This document shows, one piece after another, positions 46,479 to 54,267 of a stretch of DNA of 64,000 nucleotides. A program made the position numbers and the translations under genes. Under the pieces are notes generated by a model. It did not search any database, was not told the DNA's origin, and was given only the letters and a program-made list of their open reading frames with translations. Location: assembly GCF_934561735.1 (NCBI RefSeq), contig NZ_CAKTGT010000005.1, forward strand, positions 62,001-126,000, given 5' to 3'. The DNA comes from an uncultured Eubacterium sp. (GTDB lineage: Bacteria; Bacillota; Clostridia; Oscillospirales; Acutalibacteraceae). The first letter of the stretch is position 1. Each line of letters starts with the position of its first letter.

Positions 46479-46760
46479 TTATATTTCAGGCAATTCGTCT
46501 GTTTCAACATTTTTCTCAACACGGGTTTGAACAGATGTAACTTTGTTGGCATTGAGGTTTTCTTGGAGTAAAAATATTACCTCGCCAAATCCGATAAACA
46601 GCATGCCCGAAACAAATGTACCTACGCATGTTACCAAATCCCAAAGAAGCCCTACAGGTTCAAATTCATACACACCCCAAACAATAAGTCCTGCAATAAG
46701 TCCAAGTATAATTGTTAATACTCCAATAACTTTTAATGTTTTCCCTGTTGTGTTGTTCAT
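46479..46760 (-). CDS. Small two-helix membrane protein
   Basis: 93 residues with hydrophobic stretches VIGVLTIILGLIAGLIVWGV and VTCVGTFVSGMLFIGFGEVI, and a polar tail. No family recognised. ATG 46760 with GAGAGGAG upstream. It starts right after the terminator of the structured RNA unit and 11 bp before the DUF6273 gene, so it may be controlled by read-through of that RNA. Confidence 0.75.
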   Translation of the reverse strand: MNNTTGKTLKVIGVLTIILGLIAGLIVWGVYEFEPVGLLWDLVTCVGTFVSGMLFIGFGEVIFLLQENLNANKVTSVQTRVEKNVETDELPEI

Positions 46761-46781
46761 AAAATTCTCCTCTCAAAAATA

Positions 46782-46954
46782 AAAAATGCGTACAGCCAAA
46801 GCCATACGCACAAAAAACACATAACTCCAACTGTCGCCAAACAATTACACATATATCGTAAAGAATAGTATGCATTTAAGAGCATGCATTTTTATCAAAA
46901 GATAAAAAGACACACTATTCCCATATACGATATTAAATTGTGTAATTATTTGGC
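46782..46954 (-). ncRNA. Structured RNA of unknown family, copy 1 (~173 nt)
   Basis: A self-contained minus-strand unit with promoter (46961-46989) and terminator (GCGTATGGC / GCTGTACGC over 46788-46809, U-tract 46781-46786). P1: 46939-46954 with 46836-46851, 16 pairs including one G-U. P2: TATCGTA/TACGATA (46926-46932 with 46854-46860). P3: 46914-46920 with 46863-46869. Hairpin P4: TTTTTATC, loop, GATAAAAA (46889-46908). Small P5 at 46871-46888. A second copy at 49281-49452 keeps the fold with different P1 bases. No family recognised; not 6S-like in closing-stem layout. Confidence 0.75.
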
Positions 46955-46960
46955 AACTTT

Positions 46961-46989
46961 ATTGTAGCATAGAAAATATTTAATTGCAA
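46961..46989 (-). promoter_or_regulatory. Promoter of structured RNA copy 1
   Basis: Minus strand: TTGCAA (46984-46989), 17-bp spacer, TACAAT (46961-46966). Transcription should begin about at the first base of P1 (46954). Confidence 0.75.
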
Positions 46990-47046
46990 TACGGAATGTT
47001 AAATATTTGTATATAAAAAGGGTATGCAAAGAAAGCATTATATAAA

Positions 47047-47100
47047 CCCCTCAGTCGCACATAAAGTGCGACAGCTCCCCTTACAAGTAAGAGGAGCCTC
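47047..47100. repeat. Interspersed palindromic repeat (CCCTCAGTC...GAGGAGCC type)
   Basis: Outer arms CCCCTC / GAGGAGCC and inner GTCGCAC / GTGCGAC form nested dyads. Similar in plan to the longer element at 48391-48505. No coding content; the remainder of 46990-47112 holds nothing else I can support. Confidence 0.55.
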
Positions 47101-47112
47101 AATAGGTTTTTA

Positions 47113-47991
47113 TTAAATTTTTGCCATAACTTCGTTATAAAGAGGTGTGCCGGCTCTTATTTCGCCCTCGTACACTTTACCGTTATTGAATATAACGCTT
47201 GCGAGTCTGTTTTGGACGAAAACTTCTCTTGTAACGCCTGTGCTTCTTCTCGTTCCCGACATACCGCCGACAATGGCACCTGCATCGCCAAAAAGGAAGT
47301 CACCGATAATCATTCCTCCGACATTAGGAGTTTGCTCAATAATCGAATCGGTTTGCATTGCGATATTGCTGCCGACTTGATTAACTGCAATGACATAAGG
47401 TGCTTTGTTTGCCAAACTGACGCCGAAATTAACATTAGGTTCTATTGTAAATAACTCTCTTAAAAATCTGTCATATACATTGTCTGAAGTTTTCGGAGGC
47501 AAAACTTGTCTTGAACCCCACATTGATTGTATAACAATTCTAACCTTGCACCCGTTCCCGTCTTCTATCGGTGTGATATATGTTTCAAAAATAATCTTAC
47601 CGAGGCTTGATTCAACTAATTGCGCTTTAATGTATCCACGCTCGGGGTTTACGCTTTTTACATCTCCGCATCTTTTAAAAGCACTGTAAATCACATCTAT
47701 TGATTGCCTTATATCAAAAGGAGTCACAAACAAAAAAGTGTCGTTAGTTCTGCGGTCTCGAATTTTAAAACTCCTGTATATTTTAGGATTACCCTTGCCC
47801 TTTGTTGATAAGTCATTAACAAATGTAGGAGTTATCCAATCTTCCTGTTCTGCATTTTGAATTTCAGCCAAAGTCGATGTTTTAACATAGTATCCGTCAT
47901 CTTCAACAGGCACAACATTTACAGGTGAACCGCACTCAAAGCAGAATTTTGCACCGTCAGGAAGTTTTGTTCCGCAATTAATACAATACAT
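47113..47991 (-). CDS. Zinc-ribbon-headed protein of unknown function
   Basis: 292 residues. The N-terminus is a zinc ribbon (CINCGTKLPDGAKFCFECG). The rest is a soluble-looking alpha/beta domain and a glycine-rich stretch (GGMIIGDFLFGDAGAIVGGM) resembling a membrane-penetrating hairpin. The start is taken at ATG 47991 (MYCINCG) with GAGGAG eight bases upstream rather than TTG 47997. Function unknown. Confidence 0.75.
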   Translation of the reverse strand: MYCINCGTKLPDGAKFCFECGSPVNVVPVEDDGYYVKTSTLAEIQNAEQEDWITPTFVNDLSTKGKGNPKIYRSFKIRDRRTNDTFLFVTPFDIRQSIDVIYSAFKRCGDVKSVNPERGYIKAQLVESSLGKIIFETYITPIEDGNGCKVRIVIQSMWGSRQVLPPKTSDNVYDRFLRELFTIEPNVNFGVSLANKAPYVIAVNQVGSNIAMQTDSIIEQTPNVGGMIIGDFLFGDAGAIVGGMSGTRRSTGVTREVFVQNRLASVIFNNGKVYEGEIRAGTPLYNEVMAKI

Positions 47992-48115
47992 TTTCAACTC
48001 TCCTCATTTGGTTTATTTTTATCTTGGCTTATTGTTTATACTAATATTACTACCTGTTGGGTATTTATGTCAACAAACCTTAAACGAACAGTACCGAAAA
48101 GCGGACAATAAAAAA

Positions 48116-48579
48116 AGGCGAACGCAGTTCGCCCCAGCGTGTCGAAAAAGTGTTTTCGACACGCTGTAGGCTGTTGAGAAAGGTTCTGAATTTCGTTTTC
48201 TTGCGAAGGAAGATGTACCTCGTCAAAACATATTCCGTATAGAACAAAACAAAGTTTTGTAATTATACTGCATATGTTTTTCCTCTTTCCAAAAATCAAA
48301 TGATTTTTTGGAAGCCTTCATATTTCGACTGAGCAAAAAACGAAAAACGCAAAAAGTGCCGCAAACTCGATGTTTGCGGCACTTTTACAATCCCTCCGTC
48401 AACACTTCGTGTTGCCACCGTCTCACCTGCCGGTTCGGTCGGTGCTTCTGCATTAAAATGCAGAGGTCTCCACAGGAGACCCGCACCCTTTACACAAGGG
48501 AGGCATTAAGCGTTTAGTTTGTTTTATTGGCGTGGTTCAGGGGCTTTATCGACAGTCTGAGGCGACCAAAGGTCGCCCC
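48116..48579. repeat. Palindrome-rich repeat island A (inverted partner of island B)
   Basis: Three blocks: 48116-48207 (AGGCGAAC/GTTCGCCC dyad, then GTGTCG/CGACAC hairpin, then a unique tail), 48331-48386 (GCCGCAAAC hairpin) and 48529-48579 (TTTATCGACAGTCTG plus GGCGACC dyad). All three recur at 51411-51715 in reverse order and orientation. The frames translating across the blocks are not convincing genes. The 48208-48330 stretch between them has nothing recognisable. The hairpin at 48136-48165 might end transcripts. Confidence 0.8.
48391..48505. repeat. Interspersed palindromic repeat nested in island A
   Basis: Begins TCCCTCCGTCA and ends CACAAGGGAGGCA, with internal dyads (AACACTTCGTGTT, CTGCATTAAAATGCAG, GGTCTCC/GGAGACC). 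Island B lacks it, which indicates insertion into island A. Elements with these ends are common between genes in gut Firmicutes in my recollection. Confidence 0.6.
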
Positions 48580-48628
48580 TACGGTAACATCATATTATAC
48601 ACGCCGTCTTTGTTGGAATTCAAATTTA

Positions 48629-49201
48629 TTAACTTTTATCTGCAAGCAAAGGTTTGATTAATTTATACAATTCTGTAACTTTTTTATTGTCGTGAAGTTG
48701 TTTCATAAGATAATTATGTACACCCTCTTTACTTTTTCTTTCCCTCAACGCTTCATAAATATCATTTGAATAATTTTTATTGCCATCACCTATCAAGTTT
48801 TCGATTTCGGCAATTTTCATACTTTTTGATGACTGTACTTCGGAAGCAATATCGTCAACACGGGAAATTTTATAACCGCCTTTTGTCCAATAATTTACAA
48901 CACTGTCATAGCCTTTATCTTTTGAAACAATTACAGCTTCTATTTTCTTGTTTTCATCCTTACCAAGCTCATAACCGACACAGGAAGCAAGCTGAAAATC
49001 CAAAGCATTTGGACTTCCTACATCAACCTTTCTGTATTCAAAATTTGCATTGCTTTGAATAATTCTTCTGTGCAAACCAAATGACAATCTGCTTGCCTTT
49101 TCGCTGTAGAAAAATATAACCTTATCTTCATCGGTCAATCTTCCCACACCTTTTAAACCGTCAACATTTACATTTTCATAGTCGATAAAATACACATTCA
49201 T
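48629..49201 (-). CDS. NYN/PIN-like nuclease domain protein
   Basis: 190 residues. The NYN fold shows the acidic start VYFIDYENVNVDG (Asp and Asn), the central DFQLASCVGYEL with Asp, and VSKDKGYDSVVNYWTKGG with the last acidic pair; together these form a metal-dependent RNase-type site. The C-terminal 60 residues are helical and charged. ATG 49201 with AAAGGAG nine bases upstream is used. It follows structured RNA copy 2 by 80 bp, so an RNA-nuclease relation is possible but untested. Confidence 0.83.
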   Translation of the reverse strand: MNVYFIDYENVNVDGLKGVGRLTDEDKVIFFYSEKASRLSFGLHRRIIQSNANFEYRKVDVGSPNALDFQLASCVGYELGKDENKKIEAVIVSKDKGYDSVVNYWTKGGYKISRVDDIASEVQSSKSMKIAEIENLIGDGNKNYSNDIYEALRERKSKEGVHNYLMKQLHDNKKVTELYKLIKPLLADKS

Positions 49202-49280
49202 AATCTTTTTCTCCTTTGTTTTAATAAACTTGTGTATCGCCAACAGTTCTCAGCTATATTAATTTTATTCTGTAAAATTA

Positions 49281-49452
49281 AAAAAATGCGTACAGCATCT
49301 GACTATACGCACCAAAAACACATAGCTCAAAACTGTCGCCAAACAAAAGTTTACACATACCACTATTTAGCATGTAAAACCTGAGTATGCATTTTTATCA
49401 AAAGATAAAAACACACTAAATCAGCGGAAAGCGATATAAACTTTTGTTTGGC
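49281..49452 (-). ncRNA. Structured RNA of unknown family, copy 2 (~172 nt)
   Basis: Same architecture as copy 1. P1 is a perfect 16-bp stem (49437-49452 with 49338-49353) whose bases differ from copy 1 at many pairs while pairing is kept. P4 TTTTTATC/GATAAAAA is identical. The single-stranded GCGACAGTT..GAG.TATGTG linker and the GCGTA..TACGC terminator with U-tract (49281-49309) are conserved. A 28-base stretch downstream (49230-49257) is largely complementary to the conserved linker. The rest of the 49202-49554 gap holds only promoter and spacer. Confidence 0.75.
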
Positions 49453-49458
49453 AATTTC

Positions 49459-49487
49459 ATTGTATCACAGGAAAAGATTAAATGCAA
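49459..49487 (-). promoter_or_regulatory. Promoter of structured RNA copy 2
   Basis: Minus strand: TTGCAT (49482-49487), 17-bp spacer, TACAAT (49459-49464), same geometry as copy 1; the flanking ATTTAACATTYCGTA is shared too. Confidence 0.75.
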
Positions 49488-49554
49488 TACGAAATGTTAA
49501 ATATTTGTAAATAAAAAGAGGCGAACCCGGTTCACCTCTATAGTTACAATATAG

Positions 49555-51306
49555 TTATATATTTGAAAAGCTGTATTTTTTGCTGTAATCCTTGAACAAT
49601 TTACCATAGTCGCTTGATGAGTCCTCGGCAATACGCTGTGTTTCGTGGATTGAGAGATTGTGCATTGATGCGTCAATCAAACAGCCTGCGATATTTGAGC
49701 AATGGTCGGACACACGCTCCAAATCGGTGAGCAAATCTGACCACACAAAGCCTGCCTCGATTGTGCACAAACCTTGTTGCATACGGCGAATGTGATGAGT
49801 ACGCATTTTTTCCTTGATAATATCAATAACCTGTTCAAGAGGCTGAACTCTCTTTGCAATCTCGGTATCGGTGTTTTTCAACGCCTTAAATGTTATATCA
49901 AGAATTTCCTTTGTTGCACCTGTGAGGATGTCAAGTTCCTTAACAGCGTCTTCTGTGAGAGTGTAGCCTTTTTGACGAAGTTCCTCGGTTGAATCGAGAA
50001 CATTAACCGCATGGTCCGAAATTCGTTCAAGGTCGCCTATCATTTTAAGGAGTGCCGCCGCATGCTCACTTTCTTCATCGCCCATTTTTTGAGAGCTTAA
50101 ATTAACAAGATAAGTGCCGATTTCATCTTCGTATTTGTCGCACTTCGCCTCGTCTTTTCTTATACGCTCGGCGTCTGCCTCGGTATAATTTGTAATACAA
50201 GTTATACTTTTTTCAATTGCACGCTCGGAGCAATTTGCCATTTTTATTGCAACGCTGTAGCACTGTTGAAGTGCAAGGGTAGGAGTTGCAAGAAGTCGAG
50301 AATCAAGAATTTCAACTTCTTCAGGTTCTTCATCATCCTTGATGAATTTGAGTGCAAGTTTTTCAAGAAGTTTTGCATTTGGCATAAGAAGTGCAACACA
50401 CACAATGTTGAATATTGTATGAACCACGGCAATGCTGAAAGTGGTTGCAGGAGTGTCGAGAACCGCCGGTTCGAAGCCATACTTCCAAATTGAGAACAGC
50501 ACGAGCATAAATATTGAGCCGATTACATTAAACATAAGGTGAACAAAAGCGGTACGCTTTGCGTTTTTATTTGCACCTACTGATGAGATAAGAGCAGTTA
50601 CGCAAGTGCCGATGTTTTGACCCATAATGATTGGAATTGCCGCACCGAGCGAAACCTGACCGGTAACCGCAAGAGCCTGCAAAATGCCGACCGAGGCAGA
50701 GCTCGACTGAATAATGCCTGTAAGAACCGCACCGACCAAAACGCCCAAAAACGGATTTTTGAACATAACGAACATTTGCTGAAATTCAGGAACTTCAGAA
50801 AGACCGCTTACAGCACCCGACATTGCTTCCATACCGAACATAAGGGTTGCAAAACCGAGGAGGACAATACCGCTGTCCTTCTTTTCGCTCTTTTTGGAAA
50901 ACATATAAAGAACAATGCCCACAAGTGCAAGAACAGGAGTGAACGATGAAGGCTTCAATAGGCTAACCCACACATTTTCACTGCTGATGCCTGACAACGA
51001 CAAAATCCAGCTTGTTACAGTTGTGCCGACATTTGCACCCATAATTACATTAATTGCCTGGCGGAGATTCATAAGTCCGGAGTTAACGAAGCCAACTACC
51101 ATAACCGTAGTTGCCGACGAACTTTGAATAACAGCCGTAACGGCACAACCGGTAAGAAATCCGGCAAATTTGTTAGTTGTCATTTTTGCAAGAATGCCAC
51201 GAAGTTTATTACCGGCTCTGCGTTCGAGAGCCTCGCCCATAGTATTCATACCAAACAGAAACAGACAAAGTCCGCCTATGAGCTTCAACGCATCAAATAC
51301 AGTCAT
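49555..51306 (-). CDS. Na/Pi cotransporter family protein with PhoU-like C-terminus (copy 1)
   Basis: 583 residues. Two NptA repeats: GCAVTAVIQSSSATTVMVVGF plus MGANVGTTVTSWIL, then a second set GAVLTGIIQSSSASVGILQAL plus IMGQNIGTCVTALI, with about eight membrane helices. From about 340 the PhoU-like helical domain follows (CYSVAIKMANCSERAIEKS; LKMIGDLERISDHAVNVLD; DLLTDLERVSDHCSNIAGC). Imports phosphate with sodium by family. Pho-box-like repeats lie upstream and phoR-phoP is the next locus, so it is probably phosphate-starvation regulated. A paralogue is at 60391-62037. Confidence 0.92.
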   Translation of the reverse strand: MTVFDALKLIGGLCLFLFGMNTMGEALERRAGNKLRGILAKMTTNKFAGFLTGCAVTAVIQSSSATTVMVVGFVNSGLMNLRQAINVIMGANVGTTVTSWILSLSGISSENVWVSLLKPSSFTPVLALVGIVLYMFSKKSEKKDSGIVLLGFATLMFGMEAMSGAVSGLSEVPEFQQMFVMFKNPFLGVLVGAVLTGIIQSSSASVGILQALAVTGQVSLGAAIPIIMGQNIGTCVTALISSVGANKNAKRTAFVHLMFNVIGSIFMLVLFSIWKYGFEPAVLDTPATTFSIAVVHTIFNIVCVALLMPNAKLLEKLALKFIKDDEEPEEVEILDSRLLATPTLALQQCYSVAIKMANCSERAIEKSITCITNYTEADAERIRKDEAKCDKYEDEIGTYLVNLSSQKMGDEESEHAAALLKMIGDLERISDHAVNVLDSTEELRQKGYTLTEDAVKELDILTGATKEILDITFKALKNTDTEIAKRVQPLEQVIDIIKEKMRTHHIRRMQQGLCTIEAGFVWSDLLTDLERVSDHCSNIAGCLIDASMHNLSIHETQRIAEDSSSDYGKLFKDYSKKYSFSNI

Positions 51307-51373
51307 AATTCTTCCTCATACTTTTAAATTATTATTTTACGCTTCGAGAATATCAAATTTACATCAAATCTAT

Positions 51374-51401
51374 TATCAAGGTTATGTAAAATCAATGTAA
51401 A
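51374..51401 (-). promoter_or_regulatory. Pho-box-like direct repeats upstream of the Na/Pi transporter
   Basis: Read on the coding (minus) strand: TTTACA, TTTACA, TTGATA at 51396-51401, 51385-51390 and 51374-51379, each exactly 11 bp apart. This is the spacing of the TTAACA repeats bound by PhoP in Bacillus. Confidence 0.6.
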
Positions 51402-51410
51402 GTGTAAAAA

Positions 51411-51715
51411 AGGCGAACACAGTTCGCCCCAGACTGTCGATAAAGCCACTGAACCACGCCAAAATTATATTAACACAAATTAAGTAGGAGATAGGCTTGC
51501 CTATCCCGTAATACTATTAATTTGATAATACTATTTAAAGAAAAGTGCCGCAAACATCGAGTTTGCGGTACTTTTGGCGTTTTTCGTTTTTTACTCACAA
51601 GCGGTACAATCGTACAGCAAAGTTCGCAAGAAAACGAAATTCAGAACCTTTCTCAACAGCCTACAGCGTGTCGAAAACACTTTTTCGACACGCTGAGGCG
51701 AACACAGTTCGCCCC
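51411..51715. repeat. Palindrome-rich repeat island B (inverted partner of island A)
   Basis: Blocks 51411-51460, 51541-51600 and 51623-51715 are reverse complements of the three blocks of island A in reversed order; the 93-bp last block is almost identical to 48116-48207. The gene-free stretch 51307-51736 thus contains the Pho-box repeats, this island and little else. Its last hairpin (AGCGTGTCG/CGACACGCT) ends 22 bp before the phoR stop and may end phoR transcripts. Confidence 0.8.
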
Positions 51716-51736
51716 TACGATATAACATTTTAAGAT

Positions 51737-53392
51737 TTATTTAGGAAATGTGAGGATGATGGTTGTTCCTTTGCCGAGGGTGCTGCGAACTTCGATTTCG
51801 GCATTATGGAGTTTAGCGGCGTGCTTAACGATTGACAAGCCGAGGCCTGTTCCGCCAACCTCTTTTGAACGGCTTTTATCCACACGATAAAACCTTTCAA
51901 ATATTCTCGACTGTTGGTCAAGAGGGATACCTATACCCGTATCGCTGACGGAGAGTTTTACGCAGTCGATAAAATTTTTAACTTCAACCTTTACCCTGCC
52001 GCCTTGCTTATTGTACTTAATTGCATTGTCGCAAAGATTAAATACAATGCTTGTAAGGAGCTGGGATTTGCCTGTGATAATCGACGGCTCGCCCTTTACC
52101 TCAAGGGCAACGCCCGCCTTTTCGGCAACCGGAGTAAGATTTGTTGCAGTCATTTTTGCAATATCGAAAAGGTCAACCTTTTCCGAAATAATATCCGAGC
52201 TTTCTTCGTCAAGGTGTGACAGCTTGATAATATCCTCAACAAGAGTGATAAGTCGTTTTGCTTCCTTATAAATCTTCTGCGAAAACTGCGGAACATCCTT
52301 TTCGGCAACCATACCGTTTGAAAGAAGTTCGGCACTTCCTGCGATTGTTTGAAGCGGTGTTCGAAGCTCGTGCGAAACATTTGCAGTGAACTCTCTGCGA
52401 ACTTCTTCCGCCTTTTCCATTTCGGTAAAGTCAAAGATAATAAGAGCAACGCCTGTTACCTTGTCGCCCGAGAAAATCGGAGTTGCACTGAAATGATAGC
52501 TTACCTCGTCAATATCAAGAATAATCTCGCTGTGCTTACCATTTTCTGCCTTGCGGAGAAGTTCCTGAATTTCAACCCCGCTGCTGAAAAGAAGCAAATC
52601 TTTACCTACGCAATAACTGCTTATGCCGAGAAGTCTTGAAGCGGTTTTGTTGATACTGATAATCACGCCGTCGGAATTGAGAAGAATTATTCCCTCGGAC
52701 ATATTTTCTGTTGCCGCCTCGAATTCATTGCGTTTCTTTTCAAGTTCAAGCTGTTGATTTTTAATTTGCTTTTTTTGAATTTTAACTTTTTCGAGAAGCG
52801 GTGAAAGTTCTTCGTAAACCTTTGCGTTGTTCGGATTGTCCAAATCGATTTGATTAAGCGGTTCAACGATTTTCTTTGAAAGTCTTGAAGCAAAGAAAAG
52901 TGACACCAAAACAGCAATCAAAAATACAATAATAATCGGCTGAGCCATTGAAAGGACGAGCGCCCACCACGAAAGTTCATTGACAGACATACGCATTACA
53001 CTGCCGTCAGTTAATCTGACTGCCGAATAATACTGATGTTGAGTAAGAGTTTTGGAATACCTGTCTGCTGTTCCTTTGCCCGTCAGCATTGCCTGTTTTA
53101 CTTCTTCACGCTCAAGGTGATTTTCCATCTCGTCGCTGTTTGCCTCGTTATCGTAAAGAACCTTGCCGTCTTTTGCAATCCAAGTCATACGGAAGGTTTT
53201 ATCCTGAATTTTATCAAGATATTCCTTACCGTCAAGTTCAACCGCACTTGCGATATACTGAACCTGAGTATCTATACGCTGTTTTTGAATATCGGAAAAA
53301 TAATTGTACAAAACGCCCATAATTATCGAAAGCACTGCAAGAGTTATGCAGACTGCCACAGAACAAATAGAACGAAAAATCTTTTTTGTCAT
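51737..53392 (-). CDS. phoR: PhoR-type sensor histidine kinase
   Basis: 551 residues: N-terminal membrane helix, extracytoplasmic sensor (about 30-155), second helix (PIIIVFLIAVLVSLFFA), coiled linker, PAS domain (MSEGIILLNSDGVIISINKT), HisKA with the phospho-acceptor in FTANVSHELRTPLQ, and HATPase boxes (NLCDNAIKYNKQGG, DTGIGIPLDQ, GGTGLGLSIVKH). Autophosphorylates on low phosphate by family and signals to PhoP. ATG 53392 overlaps the phoP stop by four bases. Confidence 0.93.
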   Translation of the reverse strand: MTKKIFRSICSVAVCITLAVLSIIMGVLYNYFSDIQKQRIDTQVQYIASAVELDGKEYLDKIQDKTFRMTWIAKDGKVLYDNEANSDEMENHLEREEVKQAMLTGKGTADRYSKTLTQHQYYSAVRLTDGSVMRMSVNELSWWALVLSMAQPIIIVFLIAVLVSLFFASRLSKKIVEPLNQIDLDNPNNAKVYEELSPLLEKVKIQKKQIKNQQLELEKKRNEFEAATENMSEGIILLNSDGVIISINKTASRLLGISSYCVGKDLLLFSSGVEIQELLRKAENGKHSEIILDIDEVSYHFSATPIFSGDKVTGVALIIFDFTEMEKAEEVRREFTANVSHELRTPLQTIAGSAELLSNGMVAEKDVPQFSQKIYKEAKRLITLVEDIIKLSHLDEESSDIISEKVDLFDIAKMTATNLTPVAEKAGVALEVKGEPSIITGKSQLLTSIVFNLCDNAIKYNKQGGRVKVEVKNFIDCVKLSVSDTGIGIPLDQQSRIFERFYRVDKSRSKEVGGTGLGLSIVKHAAKLHNAEIEVRSTLGKGTTIILTFPK

Positions 53393-54063
53393 TTTTCTTC
53401 CTCCATTCTGTAACCCACTCCGCGTACGGTTTTGATGTAATCACCGGCAGAGCCGAGTTTGGTACGAAGCGTGCCGATATGCACATCAACCGTTCTTGTT
53501 TCGCCGACATATTCCGTACCCCACACACTGCTGAGAAGCTGATCACGAGTAAACGCTCTGCCGATGTTTTCCATAAACAATTTGAGCAAATCGTACTCTT
53601 TAAGCGTTAAATAAACTTCAGTGCCATTGACATAAGCAATATGACGGGAAGTATTGATTTCCAATTCGTTAAGCTTTAAATCCTGCTTTTTTTCTTCCTT
53701 TGAAGTACGGCGAAGCACGGCTCTTACTCTTGACACCATTTCCATCATACCGAAAGGCTTTGTAAGATAATCATCAGCACCCAAATCAAGTGCAACAACT
53801 TTATCGTACTCGGTTTCTTTAGCCGTTTCCATAATAACGGGAACCTCTGCCGTCTTTTTGTCGGAACGGATTTTTTTGAGAATACTTATGCCGTCCTCAT
53901 TAGGAAGCATAACATCAAGCAAAATAAGAGTTGGAATTTCCTGCTTAACAGCAGTCCAAAACTCCGAAGAATCGGCAAAGCCCTTTGCCTCATAACCGGA
54001 TGCCGTGAGCGTGTAAACAATTAAATCTCTGATTCCGTTGTCATCTTCTATACAGTAAATCAT
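53389..54063 (-). CDS. phoP: PhoP-type OmpR-family response regulator
   Basis: 224 residues. Receiver domain with the acidic pair (CIEDDNG), phospho-acceptor Asp in LILLDVMLPNEDG, and Lys in DYLTKPFGMMEM. Winged-helix DNA-binding domain with VYLTLKEYDLLKLFMEN, SVWGTEYVGETRTVDVHI and LRTKLGSAGDYIKTVRGVGY. The switch-region Thr reads IMETAK. ATG 54063. Upstream 11-bp-spaced TTTACA repeats suggest it regulates itself. Confidence 0.93.
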   Translation of the reverse strand: MIYCIEDDNGIRDLIVYTLTASGYEAKGFADSSEFWTAVKQEIPTLILLDVMLPNEDGISILKKIRSDKKTAEVPVIMETAKETEYDKVVALDLGADDYLTKPFGMMEMVSRVRAVLRRTSKEEKKQDLKLNELEINTSRHIAYVNGTEVYLTLKEYDLLKLFMENIGRAFTRDQLLSSVWGTEYVGETRTVDVHIGTLRTKLGSAGDYIKTVRGVGYRMEEEK

Positions 54064-54124
54064 AATTTATCTCCTATCTTGCTTTCATTTTATAAAATAA
54101 AAGTAAAATCAAAAACACAAGATT

Positions 54125-54141
54125 TGTAAAATTCAGGTAAA
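54125..54141 (-). promoter_or_regulatory. Pho-box-like direct repeat upstream of phoP
   Basis: On the minus (coding) strand TTTACC (54136-54141) and TTTACA (54125-54130), 11 bp apart, about 60 bp upstream of phoP. Two more TTTACA on the opposite strand (54156-54161, 54169-54174) are 13 bp apart and less convincing. Confidence 0.45.
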
Positions 54142-54209
54142 ATTGCAAATTTTTCTTTACAATCCGCCTTTACAATTTGATTATACAGTATAAACAGGAT
54201 AGATACAAC

Positions 54210-54243
54210 AAAAACTCCCCGATTTTACAAATCAAGGAGTTTT
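54210..54243 (-). terminator. Terminator of the nitroreductase gene
   Basis: AAAACTCC (54211-54218) pairs with GGAGTTTT (54236-54243), inner GATTT/AAATC also pairs; the minus-strand RNA ends in a U-tract. Confidence 0.85.
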
Positions 54244-54267
54244 ACATAAATTGTAAAGTTTTTATCA

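Noticed and set aside
48036..48299. Minus-strand frame across repeat island A, with a similar frame at 51522-51725
   Set aside because: Both translate the same repeat block (SQENEIQNLSQQPTACRKH) and differ elsewhere; they are repeat-derived, without ribosome sites.
48391..48505. Insertion sequence
   Set aside because: No transposase frame and no target duplication recognised; better described as a palindromic interspersed element.
46782..49452. 6S RNA as identity of the duplicated structured RNA
   Set aside because: Length is similar, but the long closing stem is followed by a conserved single-stranded tail and separate terminator, and no central open bubble typical of 6S is evident.
54156..54174. 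TTTACA pair spaced 13 bp as an additional Pho box
   Set aside because: Spacing is not the 11 bp seen at the other sites and the orientation faces away from phoP.
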